Assembly: GCA_023055505.1 (NCBI GenBank)
Contig: JALIRH010000031.1
Span: 3,548,123 to 3,612,122, forward strand
Direction: 5' to 3'
Length of the DNA stretch: 64,000 bases
DNA from: Callipepla californica brunnescens
Lineage: Eukaryota > Chordata > Aves > Galliformes > Odontophoridae
The notes under the pieces were generated by a model, which had not been told where the DNA came from, did not search any database, and was given only the letters and a program-made list of their open reading frames with translations. Below are positions 34,701 to 49,600 of the stretch, one piece after another. Both the position numbers and the translations under genes were made by a program. Every line of letters begins with the position of its first letter. Within the stretch, counting starts at the first letter, position 1.

Positions 34701-35589
34701 TTAATATTTGAAAATTAATAGTATACTGCTGTGTTACCAGAGATGGACATGATAAAATAACAGAATAATTTATTTTAATTTAAAAAATGAAAAAAATAAG
34801 ATAGTATAACAGCTTACCCTGCACCTTAAACCACTGGGAATCTTTCAAATGTCTTCTGTTGATTATTAGTATATGAGCCACTCAGTTCAGATAAGCTGTG
34901 CAACTGTAAGAGTTTGACATGGTTTCAGAGAATTCTCAAAGATGCTGTAAAGCCAATTACTGGAATAAAAGAAAAGAAGATGGAAGTGGACTGACAATGC
35001 TGGTAGCACATGTCACAAGTCATACTGTGATGAGAAATAAAAGAAATGCTTATTTGTAAAGTTATTGTGAGATGATCTGAATGGGGATTATTATATGAAG
35101 ATTATCAGAGTTGTGGCATAACTTCATAAAGAAGTGAAATGTATCTTTGCAAAAGCTTCTGTTATGAACTGATTTAGATAGATAGTACTTGTAATTGTGA
35201 TGAGTTAATTTTCATAGGGACAGTAATATAATAGGCTTTTGATTTTGCACATTTCAAAAGAACCTTCCTTTTCCTTGAGGTGAGCAGAAAAATCAGTCTA
35301 CAGATTGGAGAACTTTTAATGGGCTGTTGTCACAAGGATTAATTAATCACAGCCACATTTCTTGCATCACATTTTCCCTGTTGGCATGCTGCTGTTTTTG
35401 TTTATTAGACTCAGAAATGTCTTCTGATCCTCCAGTCCTCATGTAGAATCCAGTTCTCAAGTCAAATGTTTCTTGACTGTATTGGATGTTATCACATTCT
35501 ATTGATTGTCTATGTATGCAGGTATCTCCAGGGAGTGTTCATTCTTTTGTAATTAACAGCTTATTTGGTTCATTGAAGGTCAGGATGTG

Positions 35590-35640
35590 TGTTTGTTTTG
35601 TTTTGGCTCGTTTCTTTCTTTTTGTTTGTTTGTTTGTTTT
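35590..35640. repeat. (GTTT)n-rich tract
   Basis: Mixed GTTTT, TTTC and GTTT units, pure GTTT toward the right end. Confidence 0.8.
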
Positions 35641-37905
35641 GACATTCAGTTAGGGAGGTTTTTTATCCAGGTTAATATTATTTCTGCATATAGATTTGTT
35701 TAATAATTTTTTCATATTCATCTATATTTTAGGGTTATTTCTAATTGACTTTACTTACGGCCATTATGCTTTTGAGATATATTTTCATATTGGAAGGGGC
35801 ATAAAGGATTTTACCTTTTTGGACATTCTTGTTTTGCTAAGGCATATTTGTTCTCTATTAGAGTTTAATGTTAGATCTTAATTAAATTTCTGGTAATTTG
35901 AAAAATTATTTAAAAAAATATTATTACCAGGTCATTTTGAAACAACTAGTTTGTTATGTTATATTGATGTTAACTATGCACCTTTTATTTTTTGGACAGG
36001 TCTTGCTTGGACAAACCTCCTGCAGCTGCTGTTGGATCTGCCAATTATTACAAAAAAAGCCTGCTACAAGTCCTTATGCATTAAGTGCTAAGAAATATGA
36101 GATAAATCCTAAAGCACCATACGTTTTATGGGAGAAAAAGAAAACATTTTCTGTATTTACTTTTTGTTTTGACTCTTCAGCAAATGCTCTCTACTACAGT
36201 TGAAAATAATCATATACTGTGACAACTAATATCTTCCTTTTTATTATCCCTATTAGGAAATATTTTTAAACTAGATAGTACATATTTTAAAATAGAGAAT
36301 GAAAAGCCTTTGGAAATTCTCATGAACTGTTGATTCCGGGCCTGAAATCTTCAGAAAATTTTCAAATATTACAAGATTGACATGAATCTCACAAAATCTG
36401 GAAAATTCATGGAAAATCTAAAATGATCAAATTTTCCATATTTTTTCATTGTTTCTACACTGATTCACTTCTACGTAAGGGTGAGTGTCATAAGTAAAAT
36501 GTTTTTCTTATTCACATGTACCAAGTCCACAACAGGTGTAAATCAAAGTCAATAAAGTGTACTTTATACCACTCTTATCACATATTTCCAATTAAATATT
36601 GCTGTCTATTACTAACATTGATTTAATTTTTTCAGAGCTTACAAAAAATTATGTAAAAATGTGGTGAAATAAAAAATAAAGTTCTAATTCTTGCTTCCAC
36701 AATAAGAATAGGTTGATTTTCCTGGAAAATATCCACACAGAACATCAAGATGGGCCATAAAACTGCATGTGTTTGATCATTGACATTTGTGAGAAAGAGA
36801 TCTTCTTCAAGCGGTTTTAAATATAATGATAATATTGTCAACCTTTATAATGTAAATTTTGTGAGAATTTGAGCTTTGAAGTGAATGCTGTCTTTCCAAA
36901 TCAATTTATTGAAATATATTGTAAGGAAATGAATTTTTGTGTAGAAGGAGCATTCAAGGTATTAATGAAACTCCTGTTTCTCAGTTGCTTTTGATTCAAG
37001 GCACTAGCTTTTCTGTCTGCTGGAACAGTAACTGAAGAGCATTCTTCTAGTAAAGGAATAAACAACACAAGCTAGTATCATCCTGAAAAAGTTTGTAGAG
37101 TATGGTTTTTAACTCAAGAAGGCAAAGCACAAACTACATGGCTTTATGATCTGCAACAACACAGGTTCACGTATTCCTTCTGATGGACAGCAAACAGTAT
37201 TCTGTCTGGATCTTGAGTCAGTTGCTAGTGCTGAATCTCAAGACACATCATAGACTCGTGAAGTCTTCTCATGTTCCCTCCAACCACTGTTTCATTTTCT
37301 CAGAATAAACAAGTGCATCTTTCTCCTGGTTTTCATGCAACCTAGTGCAGGTTGACCTTTTTATGATGGCATATTTCTGAATGTTTTTTGTCATACTTAA
37401 CATTTTTTACTGAATTCTACCACGCAGCTGCTAAATTGTTGTTGGTTATATGTGAAGATATTTCTCTTTTTTTTCAAATATGGATTGGGTTTCAGTGACG
37501 CTGCTTTTTATCTATGTGTTTCTCTCAGCCAACCTCACTTGCTTTGCGTATGCTCAAGAGATATTTAATTGTTTTTTCACCACTGTCTTCACAAGAAAGT
37601 TGGTTTCCCTTTCCCTGATACAAGTGAAAAGAAGAAAGCAATGTGTGCTTTGATTTTCTCATATTCCCTTCTGCTCTGCGGTCCGTATTGTAGATCTGCT
37701 TTCCCTTAGAGGTGGGCATCCCTAGGAGCTCATTAGAGCAAAAAGTATCTTAGAGTTCATGGACTCCTCAGCATGTAGTGCCTGGATAATGTTAATATTT
37801 GAAATATTCTTTCTTGTTTTCCAATAAAAATACTCCCACAAGTAACTGAATACTGAAATCTGCTACTGTTTTAAGGCCTCGAACACGCAGAGACGAAAAG
37901 GCAAA

Positions 37906-38070
37906 AAAGAAAAAAACACCCCCCCTAAAAAAAACAACCAACCAAACAAAAGAAAACCATATAAACAAAACTAACCAACCAACCAAAACAAACAAACAAA
38001 ACTAACCAACCAAACAAAACAAACAAACTAACAACAACAACAACAACAAAATAAAAACAAAAAAACTTAT
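37906..38070. repeat. A/C-rich low-complexity tract (AACC, AAAC, CAA units)
   Basis: About 165 bases built of AAACAAACC, AACCAACC and CAACAA units with almost no G or T on the plus strand. It starts with a C7 run (near 37918-37925) between A runs and ends in a CAA array and A-rich sequence. It is probably expanded simple sequence. Confidence 0.9.
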
Positions 38071-39890
38071 TTTCCCTACAGAATTAGACCTCTACTAATG
38101 ATTCTGTGGCTAGGCAGGCTCAGCCAAAGGGTTAAGCACTTTGAAGTTAACAGGTGAGCAAATACTGAAGGAAAAGTAGTGTTTGGGTGCCTACAAACTG
38201 TAATCTCTTATCCTTTTGGCAGGGAAATTAATATTTATTCCTGTTATTCACAGTATGTGCTCATACTATATTCAGATGCTGTTGGCTCTTCTAATTTGCA
38301 ATGAACTTTTCAGGTACACCTTACCTTTCTTTTATATTGCTATCTGGAGGTAGATGGTTCCTTGTTTTTACTGCTTTGAGTACATCTGAGATAATAACAA
38401 TATAAATGTATGAGTTTTATTGTTATTATTATTATTTTGGTAATGATACAACACACGTATGCTAATTAAGAGAATTGAAAATTTAAACTTGATTGAGCAG
38501 TGCACGGAAACATGCTTGATTTAAGTCTCATGAGCAGCTGATAAAACACTGCAACTTCCAAAGCTAAATTCTCTTGTAAGAGTTCTGTAGGACTGTGTAC
38601 CCTCACTGTCACCACTTCTGTTGGTTTCCTTTTAAATGTATTTCTTTCAAAAATTTAACTAGAGTATGAAACCCTTGTATATTCAGTGAAAAACACAAAA
38701 AAATAAAATATTAATTAAAAATAACAAAATGTAGGTAAACTAAAAGTCAGTATTAGACTTTGCCAAACATAACTTCTTTGCTGCATGATACCCATAACCA
38801 GTATTTATTTATTGCAGTGAGAAGTCCTTTGGAATAATCTCTTACTTCCTGAAGCAACGTCAATAAAAAAGTCAATAAATCAAGTATAATAAAAGGTGTT
38901 TAAAATAATTACTAAACTATCATGTATCAATGTGATACCTGACATATAACTTCATATTTGACTAACTCATTTCATCCCCTAGAATAGACTGCTGATTTTT
39001 AAATAAACTGTAGAATTTGAAAAGACATGGAAAAAAATATTTTGTTATGAATGTGAACTTTTTATTGTAACTGATCTTACAACTGATGTTATTTTTAAGG
39101 TTAGAACGATTTAAAAGTGAAACTAAACTTATGAGATTTGGAATGCATTACCTAAATTTAGAAAAAGACAAGAATTGGTTTTTTCCTGGCTGAAAAAGGA
39201 AGATAATGGTAAGATATCATAGACTGTCAAATCATATCATCTGATCCCTGAGGTATTATCGAAATACCTTTAAAGAACCTACTGGTTCATTCTGTTTGCA
39301 AGCATGGCACCTAGATAAATTAATAGAAATAGAGTGGAATGAAGAATTCTATGCATAAAATCTGAGATTTCATTGGATCCTAATTTTCCAAGCATGAGAA
39401 ATGACATATGATAAAGCATAATGTGTCACCATGACCAGAGTGGAATGGAATATACTAAGTTATGTTAAAATAGTTGATTTTCTGAAAGCTGACATAGATT
39501 TCTTACAGCTGAAAGTACGGTGTGTCATTGTAAGTATTGCTGAGCATCTCCAGTTTGTGCTGTTTAAGTGGATTCATTTTCTTTCAATATTACATCCATG
39601 TGCACAAGTTTCCACAGTTTTAAAGTAAAAACCTCATTACTAATGGCAGCAAAACATTATCTGTACATTTTGAAGTAAACATTCTACACTTTTTGTTGTT
39701 GTTTTTTTTTTGTTTTGTTTTTGTTTTTTAGTAAAAATAAGAAAGAAAAGTAAGAATGAACAAAGCCTTCAGAATCTGTGAAGGGATTGGCATGCAGTAT
39801 TTACTGATTTACATATAGGTATTTCATTTCTTGCTCTTATTGGAGAAGAAAACAGATTTAATTAGGAACCCAAATGTTTTGGGGTTTTGG

Positions 39891-39910
39891 GAAAAGGGTT
39901 TCCCCTTTTC
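39891..39910. repeat. 8-bp inverted repeat
   Basis: GAAAAGGG and CCCTTTTC separated by TTTC, preceded by a G-rich GGGGTTTTGG. Small and possibly chance. Confidence 0.7.
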
Positions 39911-42900
39911 AGCTACACCCTTCCAAGATCTTTTCAGCCACCCTTAAGCACTGTTCACAACACAGGTGAATGACGTTTTCATTAGTGTTAAGGAATATTT
40001 TTAAAAGTAACTCTAACACTTTTTATGGATATTTGCCAAGTGTTATCATGTCCATTACAAAAATTAGGATCAGTAAGACTGACTTCAATGAAAAAAAGAA
40101 GAAAATGTGTGAGATCTTCAAAACTGCTGCTAAGAGCTGTCTGTGTAACAAGGGCTTTTTTCACTTAAAAGATTTGAGGAAATTATGTGAGATTTAATGG
40201 TGTGGAAACAAATCAAGATTAAGTCATTAAAGATTTAATTCACAATACAATAGTATAGTGTAGATAAACCTTCACTAGTTTCAAAACATTTATACTGACT
40301 TTTCGTTAAAAGGGAAATATCACAGTTTCTGGTTATGACTCTTCTCTTTTGCCTAAATGAAAAGCCTTTTTCTCTCTTTTCCAAAAATGCCATAGTGGCT
40401 GCAGCTGTGTGAAGAATTTGGGAATAATAGTGATAGCCTTGTCAATATTTGACACTCTTCAGAAAAACAGAGCATTTGAGTGATTTGGTCAGCTGGTTGA
40501 ATGTGTCCTGGGTATTTAGTCTAAACACTGTGAAACATGTAGATGAATAATATTGCATCTTTCACCTGTGGACTTTACAGGGCAGTAGCCACAGCAGAAT
40601 TTTTGGAGTCATTGTTTAGAAGCAAAAGAATAATACTGAAAAACACACCTACTAAATATGGATTTTCCGGAAACACTGATTTGGAAGAATGCTCGGTCTG
40701 AGAATCTCAAATAAACGTTAGTATGAAGAAGGCATCCAGAAGTCCATGGCAAAAACAGTCACATGAATGTGCAGTAGTATATTTGGAAATTTCTCTGCTG
40801 ACAACTTAAACATTTATAGACTTTTGTATTTTAAGACCAGACACAAAATTTAAGTGTTGCATACATACATTTCTCTAAATTCTGTTTTGTACATTAATGT
40901 CAACTTTGGATCATAATTACCATCTTTGTAGGCTCTAGAATCTTGTATTTCAGAAATGGGGATAAGTGTACTTTTTGTTCACATTAAAAGAATTTTAGCA
41001 TGTCTACATGAAGTCTAGTTGTTAATTAATACATTGTACGGTCACATATCTGCCTAAGTTCAGTTGTGCTTTCACATTCCATTGACAATACACTCAAAGC
41101 TTGAAGAGTTTAAAACATCTCAGAATGGAGATAGGTATAAAGCTGTAATTGCAAAGCACTTTTTTTCTGAATTCAAATAATATTTTACTTTTAATTAATT
41201 TAGAAGTAGTGAAAAGAACTTTATACGCCATTAGCAGCAGAAGTGGTATTCTGAAAGTAATTTTATTTCTAATTCTGTTTTGTGGGACAACTCAGTAAAT
41301 CTGGCAGACTCCTGCCATCCAATCTAATATTCTTATGAATAGTTCTGTACAAAGATATGTGCACCTTAGAAAACAGAGGATGACCTTTGCTCTGACAGTA
41401 GCAGGTATAGTGTTGGGTAATTCCACTGGGAAACTGATCTTCCAGAGTAAGGGATGTCCCTCACATCTGCTGGAGCTCCAGGGAAAGACAAACAGAGGGT
41501 AAGATCCTTGCCAGTGACCTTGAATTCAGCAGTGTATAGACGTGGCATTCTAGTGCAGAAGGTAAGGTACTAGATCATAGAGAAAGACCACAGAAAGGCT
41601 TTGACAATCCGAGTTACATTTTTTGATGTTCAGACCAGATTTTGGAAGACTACATACTTCATACCAGGGCAACAGGATGGCAAGATATTAGTCTGTACCC
41701 CAGTTGTGCTGTACAGCTTGTTGAGCAAATGTGGAGAGGGGAGCAAAGGACATCCTTGCCTTCAGGGTCTTGGAATGAAAAAAGTAAATACCAATTCTGT
41801 CTTTCTGTGGTGATTCTACTTACCACATCCCACACGCACAGAGCAGGAGATCCCTGTAGCTGTAACCTCATCAGTTTTGCCCTCAACAGCAGAATAGAAT
41901 TTCCCTGGGTAACAGCCTTAAAGCAAAGGTTGAAAGCAAGTGATGTACTTTTCCAGACTGCTTGCTCATAGGTTCATGAGGTACTCACAGGAAAGGAAAG
42001 GAAAGAAATAAGGTGCAAGTGCAGACAAATCTTATGTTTTAGAAAACAAGGGAATATCTCTAGTCTGTAGTGTTCATAAGCTGATATGAAATGCAGATAC
42101 AAATTTTTGCCTCAGAATGTTCTAACTTGAACACTAAGAATATCATTTAGTTCAAGTGTGCTCTTTGCCTAGAATGAATAACCAACATTCAGCCAAACTT
42201 CAGCAACTAGTATGGGATTTTCTAAATTACAGAAGCTACTCCCTAATATTTGATGGCAGTTCTAGACCAAAAACAACAATATCTTCTCTGAGGTGTTATC
42301 CATGGACAGAGGCTAAAAACTTAAAATGCATAAAGAGAGCCTAAATAAGCTTTATAAATAAGCTTTAGTTGCACACAAACTGAAGTGAGACTGAAATTTT
42401 AATTCTTTATAGACTGCATCAAATAATTTTATGCCATTTCAATCAAAAACAGTTTTACTCTAAAATACAAGTATTCATATTCTCAGGTTTTAGATCCTTT
42501 TATAAAAAAGGATACCTCATGAATTCTCCATACATATTACACTCAATCTGTAAAATCTTATGACAAAACCAATAGTATCTACCTGGAAGTAGCTCTAAAT
42601 CATTCATTTTCCCTGTGAGTTCTCTTGTTGCTGCTGTGTAGCACTTTTAAATATTAAAGCAACTTCTGAAGTGCCTAAACTAAGGTCCTGAGAGCTCTTT
42701 ACCAGATTTCCACATTTTGAAAATTTATCCTGACATATTTTTTATATATTTTAAACTCATACAAATGTTTAGGTTTTTTTCACGCCTAGTAATTTTTACA
42801 GTTTCGTTACAAAACTCAAAACAATATTCTTCCAGAGATCAGTAGAAAAAGGGTTTTGGTGAGAAAGAAAATTTTAAAAGCTATTGCATGGTTGAAAGAA

Positions 42901-43605
42901 TACAAATTAGAAGGCATCAGTCAAAGTTAGAGCTGCATACAGGTTAGACTCAGATTAAATCATGAAGTTCAGATTGCTTTAAATAATTTAAAAGTACCAA
43001 ACACTGTTCCTCCAATTCACATTGCATGGATAAAAGGCATACTGAAATTAAGCTGTAATTTTGTTATGCATTGATCAAGCTCAGTTAGTGTTACCTCTAA
43101 AGTCCCTCCTTCCTCCTCACCTCACCAGCTTACTCTTGCCATGATGATGAGCAGAAAGCTAACCTAGTAAAAACAAAGTTTTTTTTTCAACCAGTGATCT
43201 GGCTCACTACTCAACAAATAAAATATGAACAGCCAAGTAGGAGACTATTTCGGACTAGTTGCTAACTTGCATTATGTTTTTAAACTACAGCCTCAGTAAA
43301 TTTGGGGATTGGTTCTGCTCGCTCTGATCTGATGCAAAACTAGAGTATTTCATTAGGATTTTGGCTGCTATTTCTCTGCTTCAGTGAAGGAACTGAAACC
43401 ATATGCTCACCCACTTCTCTCAGTGGTACTGACTTGTCTCATTTCAGATGATTCGTAATTATTCTTTTTATTACAAGGGAAGGTAGCATGTAAAACTCTA
43501 GGCAAACATCAAATTTCAAACCTTTGAGTTTTTTCTCCATATTAAAGAGTAGAGTAGCTGTGTCTTTAAATGAGAATGTAAATTCTGATTTTTCAAACAC
43601 ACTGA

Positions 43606-43635
43606 ACAAAAACCAACCAACCAACCAAACCAAAC

Positions 43636-43672
<37 letters not shown>

Positions 43673-43674
43673 AC
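43606..43674. repeat. A/C-rich low-complexity tract (AACC, AAAC units)
   Basis: About 70 bases of AACC then AAAC and AAAAC units, no G on the plus strand. Same style as the tract at 37.9 kb. Confidence 0.9.
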
Positions 43675-46600
43675 ATTTCAGGAGGCTTTAAAAAGTGCTT
43701 ACTTTTGGGCAGAGATAAAAACTATAAAATCTGCAGGCCCCCAGAATGAATTTTCAAGGGATTTATGAATGTGCAAAGAGAAGTATCATAAAAACTGCTT
43801 TGCAAAGTTGAATTTAGCAAGTATTACCCATAAGCTTTCTAGAGAAATGTAAAAACACTAGTACATGAAGAAGAAAAGGCTTTCGCCCTTTTTTCAAACA
43901 TTAATGACAGTAGTATTAAGAAAATATCCTTATTTCTCAGGTTTGAATTGTTCTGGAATACTTTTTCAAGTCTACCTTAAGAGTTGCTATCCCTTCTCTT
44001 CTTTAACATCTGTCTTCAATATAGTTGATAATTGTGTGAAAGGTTTATTTTGATTTTCCTTGTGCCACACACAGTCCCCCATTTCTTTTTCTGCATATGG
44101 TAACATTCAAGCTTCTCTTCTTCTCATTAAGTTGCACTACTCAAACAGGTACTTTTGTGATATAAAAAAGAAAAAACTGAATTGAAAAAAGAAAATTAAA
44201 GAAAAAGAAAAAAGTTTGGTTTGTCTAAAACTAGCTGAAAAGTATAAAATAGATTTTTCTAATAAGATCTCTACATGAGCATAGAAAGAGGTGAAGGGAT
44301 TCACATAAGTTTATTTATACGTTTATATAGGTTTATTATATAAATTTATATGATCCTAGGTGAGAATTGTTATAGAACTTTCTGCATAGAAAAAGAGATT
44401 CTTGCCAAGTGTAACAAGATCTTTTCAGTGGATTAAGTGAAATACTTCCTCCTCTGAATATGTTTGTACCTAAAATGCAGGCTGGTCAGGAGACTTGCGA
44501 GAGAGGCTGGTGTGCTATAATGCTTACAGAAGTTCAAGATGCTTCCCTTATATGGGATCTTCACACTGGTTTTGTTTTCATAGCAGGACAAAATTTAGTC
44601 ACTCAGTCTCTTTGTATGCACTTTTCAAATTTTATTCTGGCCTAGTGCAAGCTGAACTCCACAGTGGTTTCAGAACTTTTATGCTACTGAATCTCCTAGT
44701 AGATCTACTTCTGTGAGTTAATTTGTTGTAGTACAGGACTCTGCAAGGCCTACATGGTGCAGGGAAATTACTACTTTCTTGTAGTACTATAAATCAATCA
44801 AACATCTTCATGTCATGACATTTAATGGGAACTGACTATGCTTGACTCATTCAAAATCTATTCAAGAATCCAAGTTCATAGGATTGTTGTGTATAAGTGA
44901 AATAACTTTACATAGATATATCAACTAAATGTATTATAAGAATTTGTTTAAAAAGATATTTAAAATGATAAATCCACACAGTAGCAAAAATAACAATAAA
45001 AAATATAGTTAGGTATCACCTTTAATTTGAATTTTCTCTTTAAGAAAAGTAAGGATGACACTCTGTTCTGCTTCCCCATCCTGCACTTGAGTGTCTTTAT
45101 AATTATAATCATTTTTGAGCTTGTCCATCCCATTTAGATGACCCAAGATGAGGTTCTGCACCTTGGTAGGTCAGGCATGACAGTGAACAGGGTCTAGGGA
45201 GGTCCTGCAAAGGTGGCCACATCAGTTAGGAACTAATGATCAGAAAGTAATCATTCACAGTCATTGTGCTCTTAGGATGGACCCCATTTTGGGAATACAC
45301 TGAAGCAAGAGCAAGGCTGATATGAAGATAAGCACTATATTAATCTTTTTCTTCCTCATCTGCTAAAACAAATCCTCCAGTGGAGATGTTTTTTAGTATT
45401 AAGAAGTTATCTGATCACGTGGAAGATATAGTAAATCTGTAGGCAACTATAAAATAATGTATTTCTAGAAAAAATGTAGGGGACTTTGAGCCTAAATTTC
45501 ATAATTAATCAACAAGATGTCTCAGCCAAAATTACATACCTTAGAAATATTTTCTCAGTTATAAGATTATAGTTCTTGTACATTGCTGATTTCTTCTTGT
45601 GTCTAATTTTTTTTAACAGGTGGGGCTAACTGATCATATTTTAAGCTGAATTGTAAATAAATGCTTACAAGTTATTCACTTAGTGTAATAGCTAGAACAA
45701 TTCTACCATTAACTTGAGTTTTCATTCTGTTTTGGTTTTGTTCCTTCATTAAACATTCTTTAAGAGGATTTCACTTGAGTTAGAATATTTAAAATATGTA
45801 AAATAAATCTATTCTTTTTATGAGTTTGTTCCTTTTTTAAGATATTAATTAAAACAGGTTGTGGAAGAGAAAGATACAGTAAATGGATAAAGTAGTGTCC
45901 AGGCAAAAGGTTAAGGATTTACTGTCATTATATGAAATGAAGCTCTTTCTGGAGACACCTCATTAATGGAAAAGCTTTCCTCTTTTACATGCACCAACAA
46001 GAAGTTCATTACTCAGTGAACCTCTGCTTATCAGGGATTATTAGTTCTTTTTTCTTTTAAGAAAGACTTTATCCTCCAGTAACTAGTATGTTCATGCCTG
46101 TGGTACGAGCTTGGCTTAGAGATGTGAAATACTCAGGGATTCAGCCTGTTTTGCCAACGGATTTGCATGCCGGACAGAGTGGGAGGGTGGAAAAATAAAG
46201 GACAGCATCAGTGGAGAGACAGATGAACTTTCAAAGTGAAAAAAAATATTGCAAATTTAATTTGCAGTCTGGGAATGGAAATGTCATTGCCTCACTCAGA
46301 GGGTTAATCACTTTCTAATTTAAACTGGCAAATTTTATAATGACACTGTGAAATTAGCAGCATTTTATTGTGTTAATTATCTGCAGGACACTACATCATT
46401 TCTTCTAATAAATGTAAATGAGATTGCCTCTCCTAGGACAGTATAGAGGCAAGGTGAATTTTTATTGGCTATTTACTGGATTTTAGACAAATTGATACCC
46501 CCCTTCCCCCTCAGTTCCTCCAAGTAAAGCACATTCAATACGGTTTACTGCACTTCCTGATTTTCTGTGCATTTTAGTCAATGAAGTATACAGGGGGATT

Positions 46601-49600
46601 TTAAAGGTCATTACAGTTCCGTGATCATTTGAACTAATTTTCACATAAGGCAAGACTGATGCTAAAAATCACATCAACTTTATCATAACTAAGATGTGAG
46701 ATTGCAGAATCTAAGTATATCAATAATTAAATATTCTTTTTTGTTGTTGTTGTTGCTGTTGTTTTTTTCTTGACAGATTCAAAATGTCTACCTGTGTGTG
46801 TCTCTGTCAAAACAGACAGGAGAGCAACTTTTCAGCAGGACTGTCACTTAACACGCTTGATGCTGCAACATTAGGCAATGCAAAGAATGACATAAGAAGC
46901 ATTTACTAAACCATGCTAAGAGTCCAATGTGTATAGCATTCTGCTTTGGATAATCTTTGCAGCCAGAGATGTATAGAATTACAAGGCAACAGAAAATATA
47001 GGTTTTGCACAAATAAATTTGTCACTGGAGTCAAATTCCCTTTCTGGATGCACAGTTTTCTTCACCCTAAATACAGAAAGATTAATTAATACTGTTAGGT
47101 GAGCTAGTGTATATAAATATACAGAAGTTTATATGTACATATACATACATATGTGTGTAAATAGGTATATGTATACTGATCTTTGCCAGTAGATCAAGAT
47201 ATCACACTTATAAGTCTATACGTAAATACTGAAAGTCTAAACATTTCCAAGGTAGGATTTATGAAGTTGAAAATTTGAATGTTAATCTGATACTTTTGGT
47301 TATCATTATTTTTAAGTTGTGTTAAGAATAGTTAAAAACAAACAAACAAACCATGCTAGAAACATAAAATGTACTGAAGAATGAGAGAGTACACAGTATC
47401 AATATAATAACACTAAAGATTTTGGTGCATTTCAGGAGAGCCATCACTTTCCACCAGATAGCTGCTTTTATATGATGCCACTGAAATGCTCCTCTATAGG
47501 TTTGCCTGAAGAGTTAGTAGTGCTGACTTGACACTTCCTGACACTGCTGGACACTGAGCAAAGACACTTCTTAATCAAAGATGATAAACAGCCTAGGATT
47601 TGAATCTGCTGTCCGCTGATGATACCTCATGATTGCTTTGTTGATTGCCTATGATAGTAATGGTTGGTCATGAGTTTTTCTGGTCTCTCCTTAGATGTCA
47701 CTAGATAGGGAAGTATTTCCCAAATTGCTGTGCTGTGTATGGTGTCTGCACTGCACCTATCTGGGTGTGTCATGGCTCACTGTGCCTGCTTTTCTGGGAA
47801 TAACCTCCTTAAGCCTTTTCCCCTTGAAAGCATCTGTAAGCAGTTGAAGGTCATGATTGTTCACTTGGAAGATCAATATACCATTAAATTGTGACAAAAA
47901 GCACTACCAGACTATTAAGTTCTCAGTCATAACCTCAATAATCCTGATAAAATGATGAGCTATTTTAACCTCACAGTGACTGTTAACAGTTGCTCAAAAC
48001 CCTAACCCAGTAAGTGAGCATTGACATAAACTCCTATGCTGCCTTTCAGATTTTTTTACCCTGAACAAAACAACTTATTTGCTTTGCACCCTTGTTTGTA
48101 TGGGTTAGAGCCATAAAATGCCATTCCAAACAGGTTGAGAAGGAGGCCCAACAGAAAACATTTTGATACTTCTCCTACCATGGGATAACTTTCCACTTGT
48201 TTGAAGTCTGCTCTATCTAAAATAGCCTTTTCTTACAAGAGAAGTAGAAAAGTGTACAGACAACACCTGAAGATATGTTGTGAAAAGGAGTTTTTCTGAG
48301 TGAAGAAGCAGCTGCTAATGGGAAAAACCCCACTGCTTTACATACAGAATCCCACAGTGGATGATGCAGAAGGAAATACAGATAAGATCTGTTCATTATT
48401 TCTGCCCATTACAGCATAGCAAAACATAGTATATTAGTCAAGATACTAGGCAGCCCACTGTACATGCAGTCTTATCACATAAGCCTTTAAATGAGAAAAC
48501 GAACCCCTGAAAATGTTATGGCAGCCCACTTTAGCTATTAGCCCTCCCTAACCAGCTTTCCCTTGATATGGTAATAGACTAACTGTAGAAAAGGATAGGA
48601 AACAACAAAGCTTCAGGTCAATTAAGCTTCCACTGATCTACTGATGTATAATATCTAATCAAGCAGCCTAAAATCTTCTGGCTGTATCCTAGATACTTTC
48701 TTAGATACCTTAATTAGGAAAAGAGTCCCTATTTTAACAGTACTAAAAACCTCATCTAATTTATCTTCAATTTTTTTAAAGGATAGAAAGAGGCAGAATT
48801 TAATTTCATTTGCACTTCCCTACATTTCTAGTATTTCAGGACATTCATTCATCTATCCCACTGAAATACAAATATTTCCCGAAGCACAGAAATTTTCCCA
48901 TTACATAAGGTGCTGTTTTTGAGGGAGGAGGGAGAAGGGTGAAATCTAAGACAGCCTTTTGCAATGTAATAAGCAGTATTAAAATCATGAATTAAGAAAC
49001 AGAATGTTATAAAATTCATGCTTATATGGATGACAGTGCCACCAAAGACACTGCAGCTGCTTTAATGAGAGGGTTTGCACCCTGAGCAGGGATAACCTGA
49101 GGAAGAGATTGCTAGAATTTGGTGGTCTGAATGCTAATCAACATTGCAGCTCATTGTTTTTCTTCTTTGAACACAGTGGTTTACGGAGCATTCAAACTGA
49201 CAAAGCCAGAAAATAGTAATCTGTGGCTAAAAAAATTAAAGTATCTGTGATTATTATGTTCTGCTAGTATGGTTGATATGCATAATGCAACTGCTGAGCT
49301 CTGAATTCACCATACAAATCCTGTATTTAAGATTACTCAGATGTTTAAAAGAACTGAACTTGACAATGAATTATTTCTGCCTCTATAGTATCCCTGTAGT
49401 CATTTTTGATATTCTAAATTATGTTGGAATTTTGCAAGTCCTCTTGAAATCTCTCAACAGGATGTCAAGTCAAGTGTCTGTCATTGGATTGTTTCTACAG
49501 AGGAAGCTTTTTCTACAAATATTAGCAGCCAAAACACATAACAATTTACAGCATTAGCTAATACTCCTTCAGAGAACAGGTGTAACAGGTTTTAAAACTT

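Noticed and set aside
35898..36203. A plus-strand frame following a good acceptor-like TTTTTTGGACAG at about 35999
   Set aside because: Two frames are open at once, the peptide has no recognisable pattern, and no donor follows before the stop. Treated as chance.
45130..45200. Possible CR1 trace (AGGTTCTGCACCTTGG resembling the KCKVL region)
   Set aside because: Only about 30 bases resemble CR1, with no adjacent block in order. Too short to support.
48000..48008. Telomere-like CCCTAACCC
   Set aside because: Only one and a half units of the telomeric repeat; expected by chance in 64 kb.
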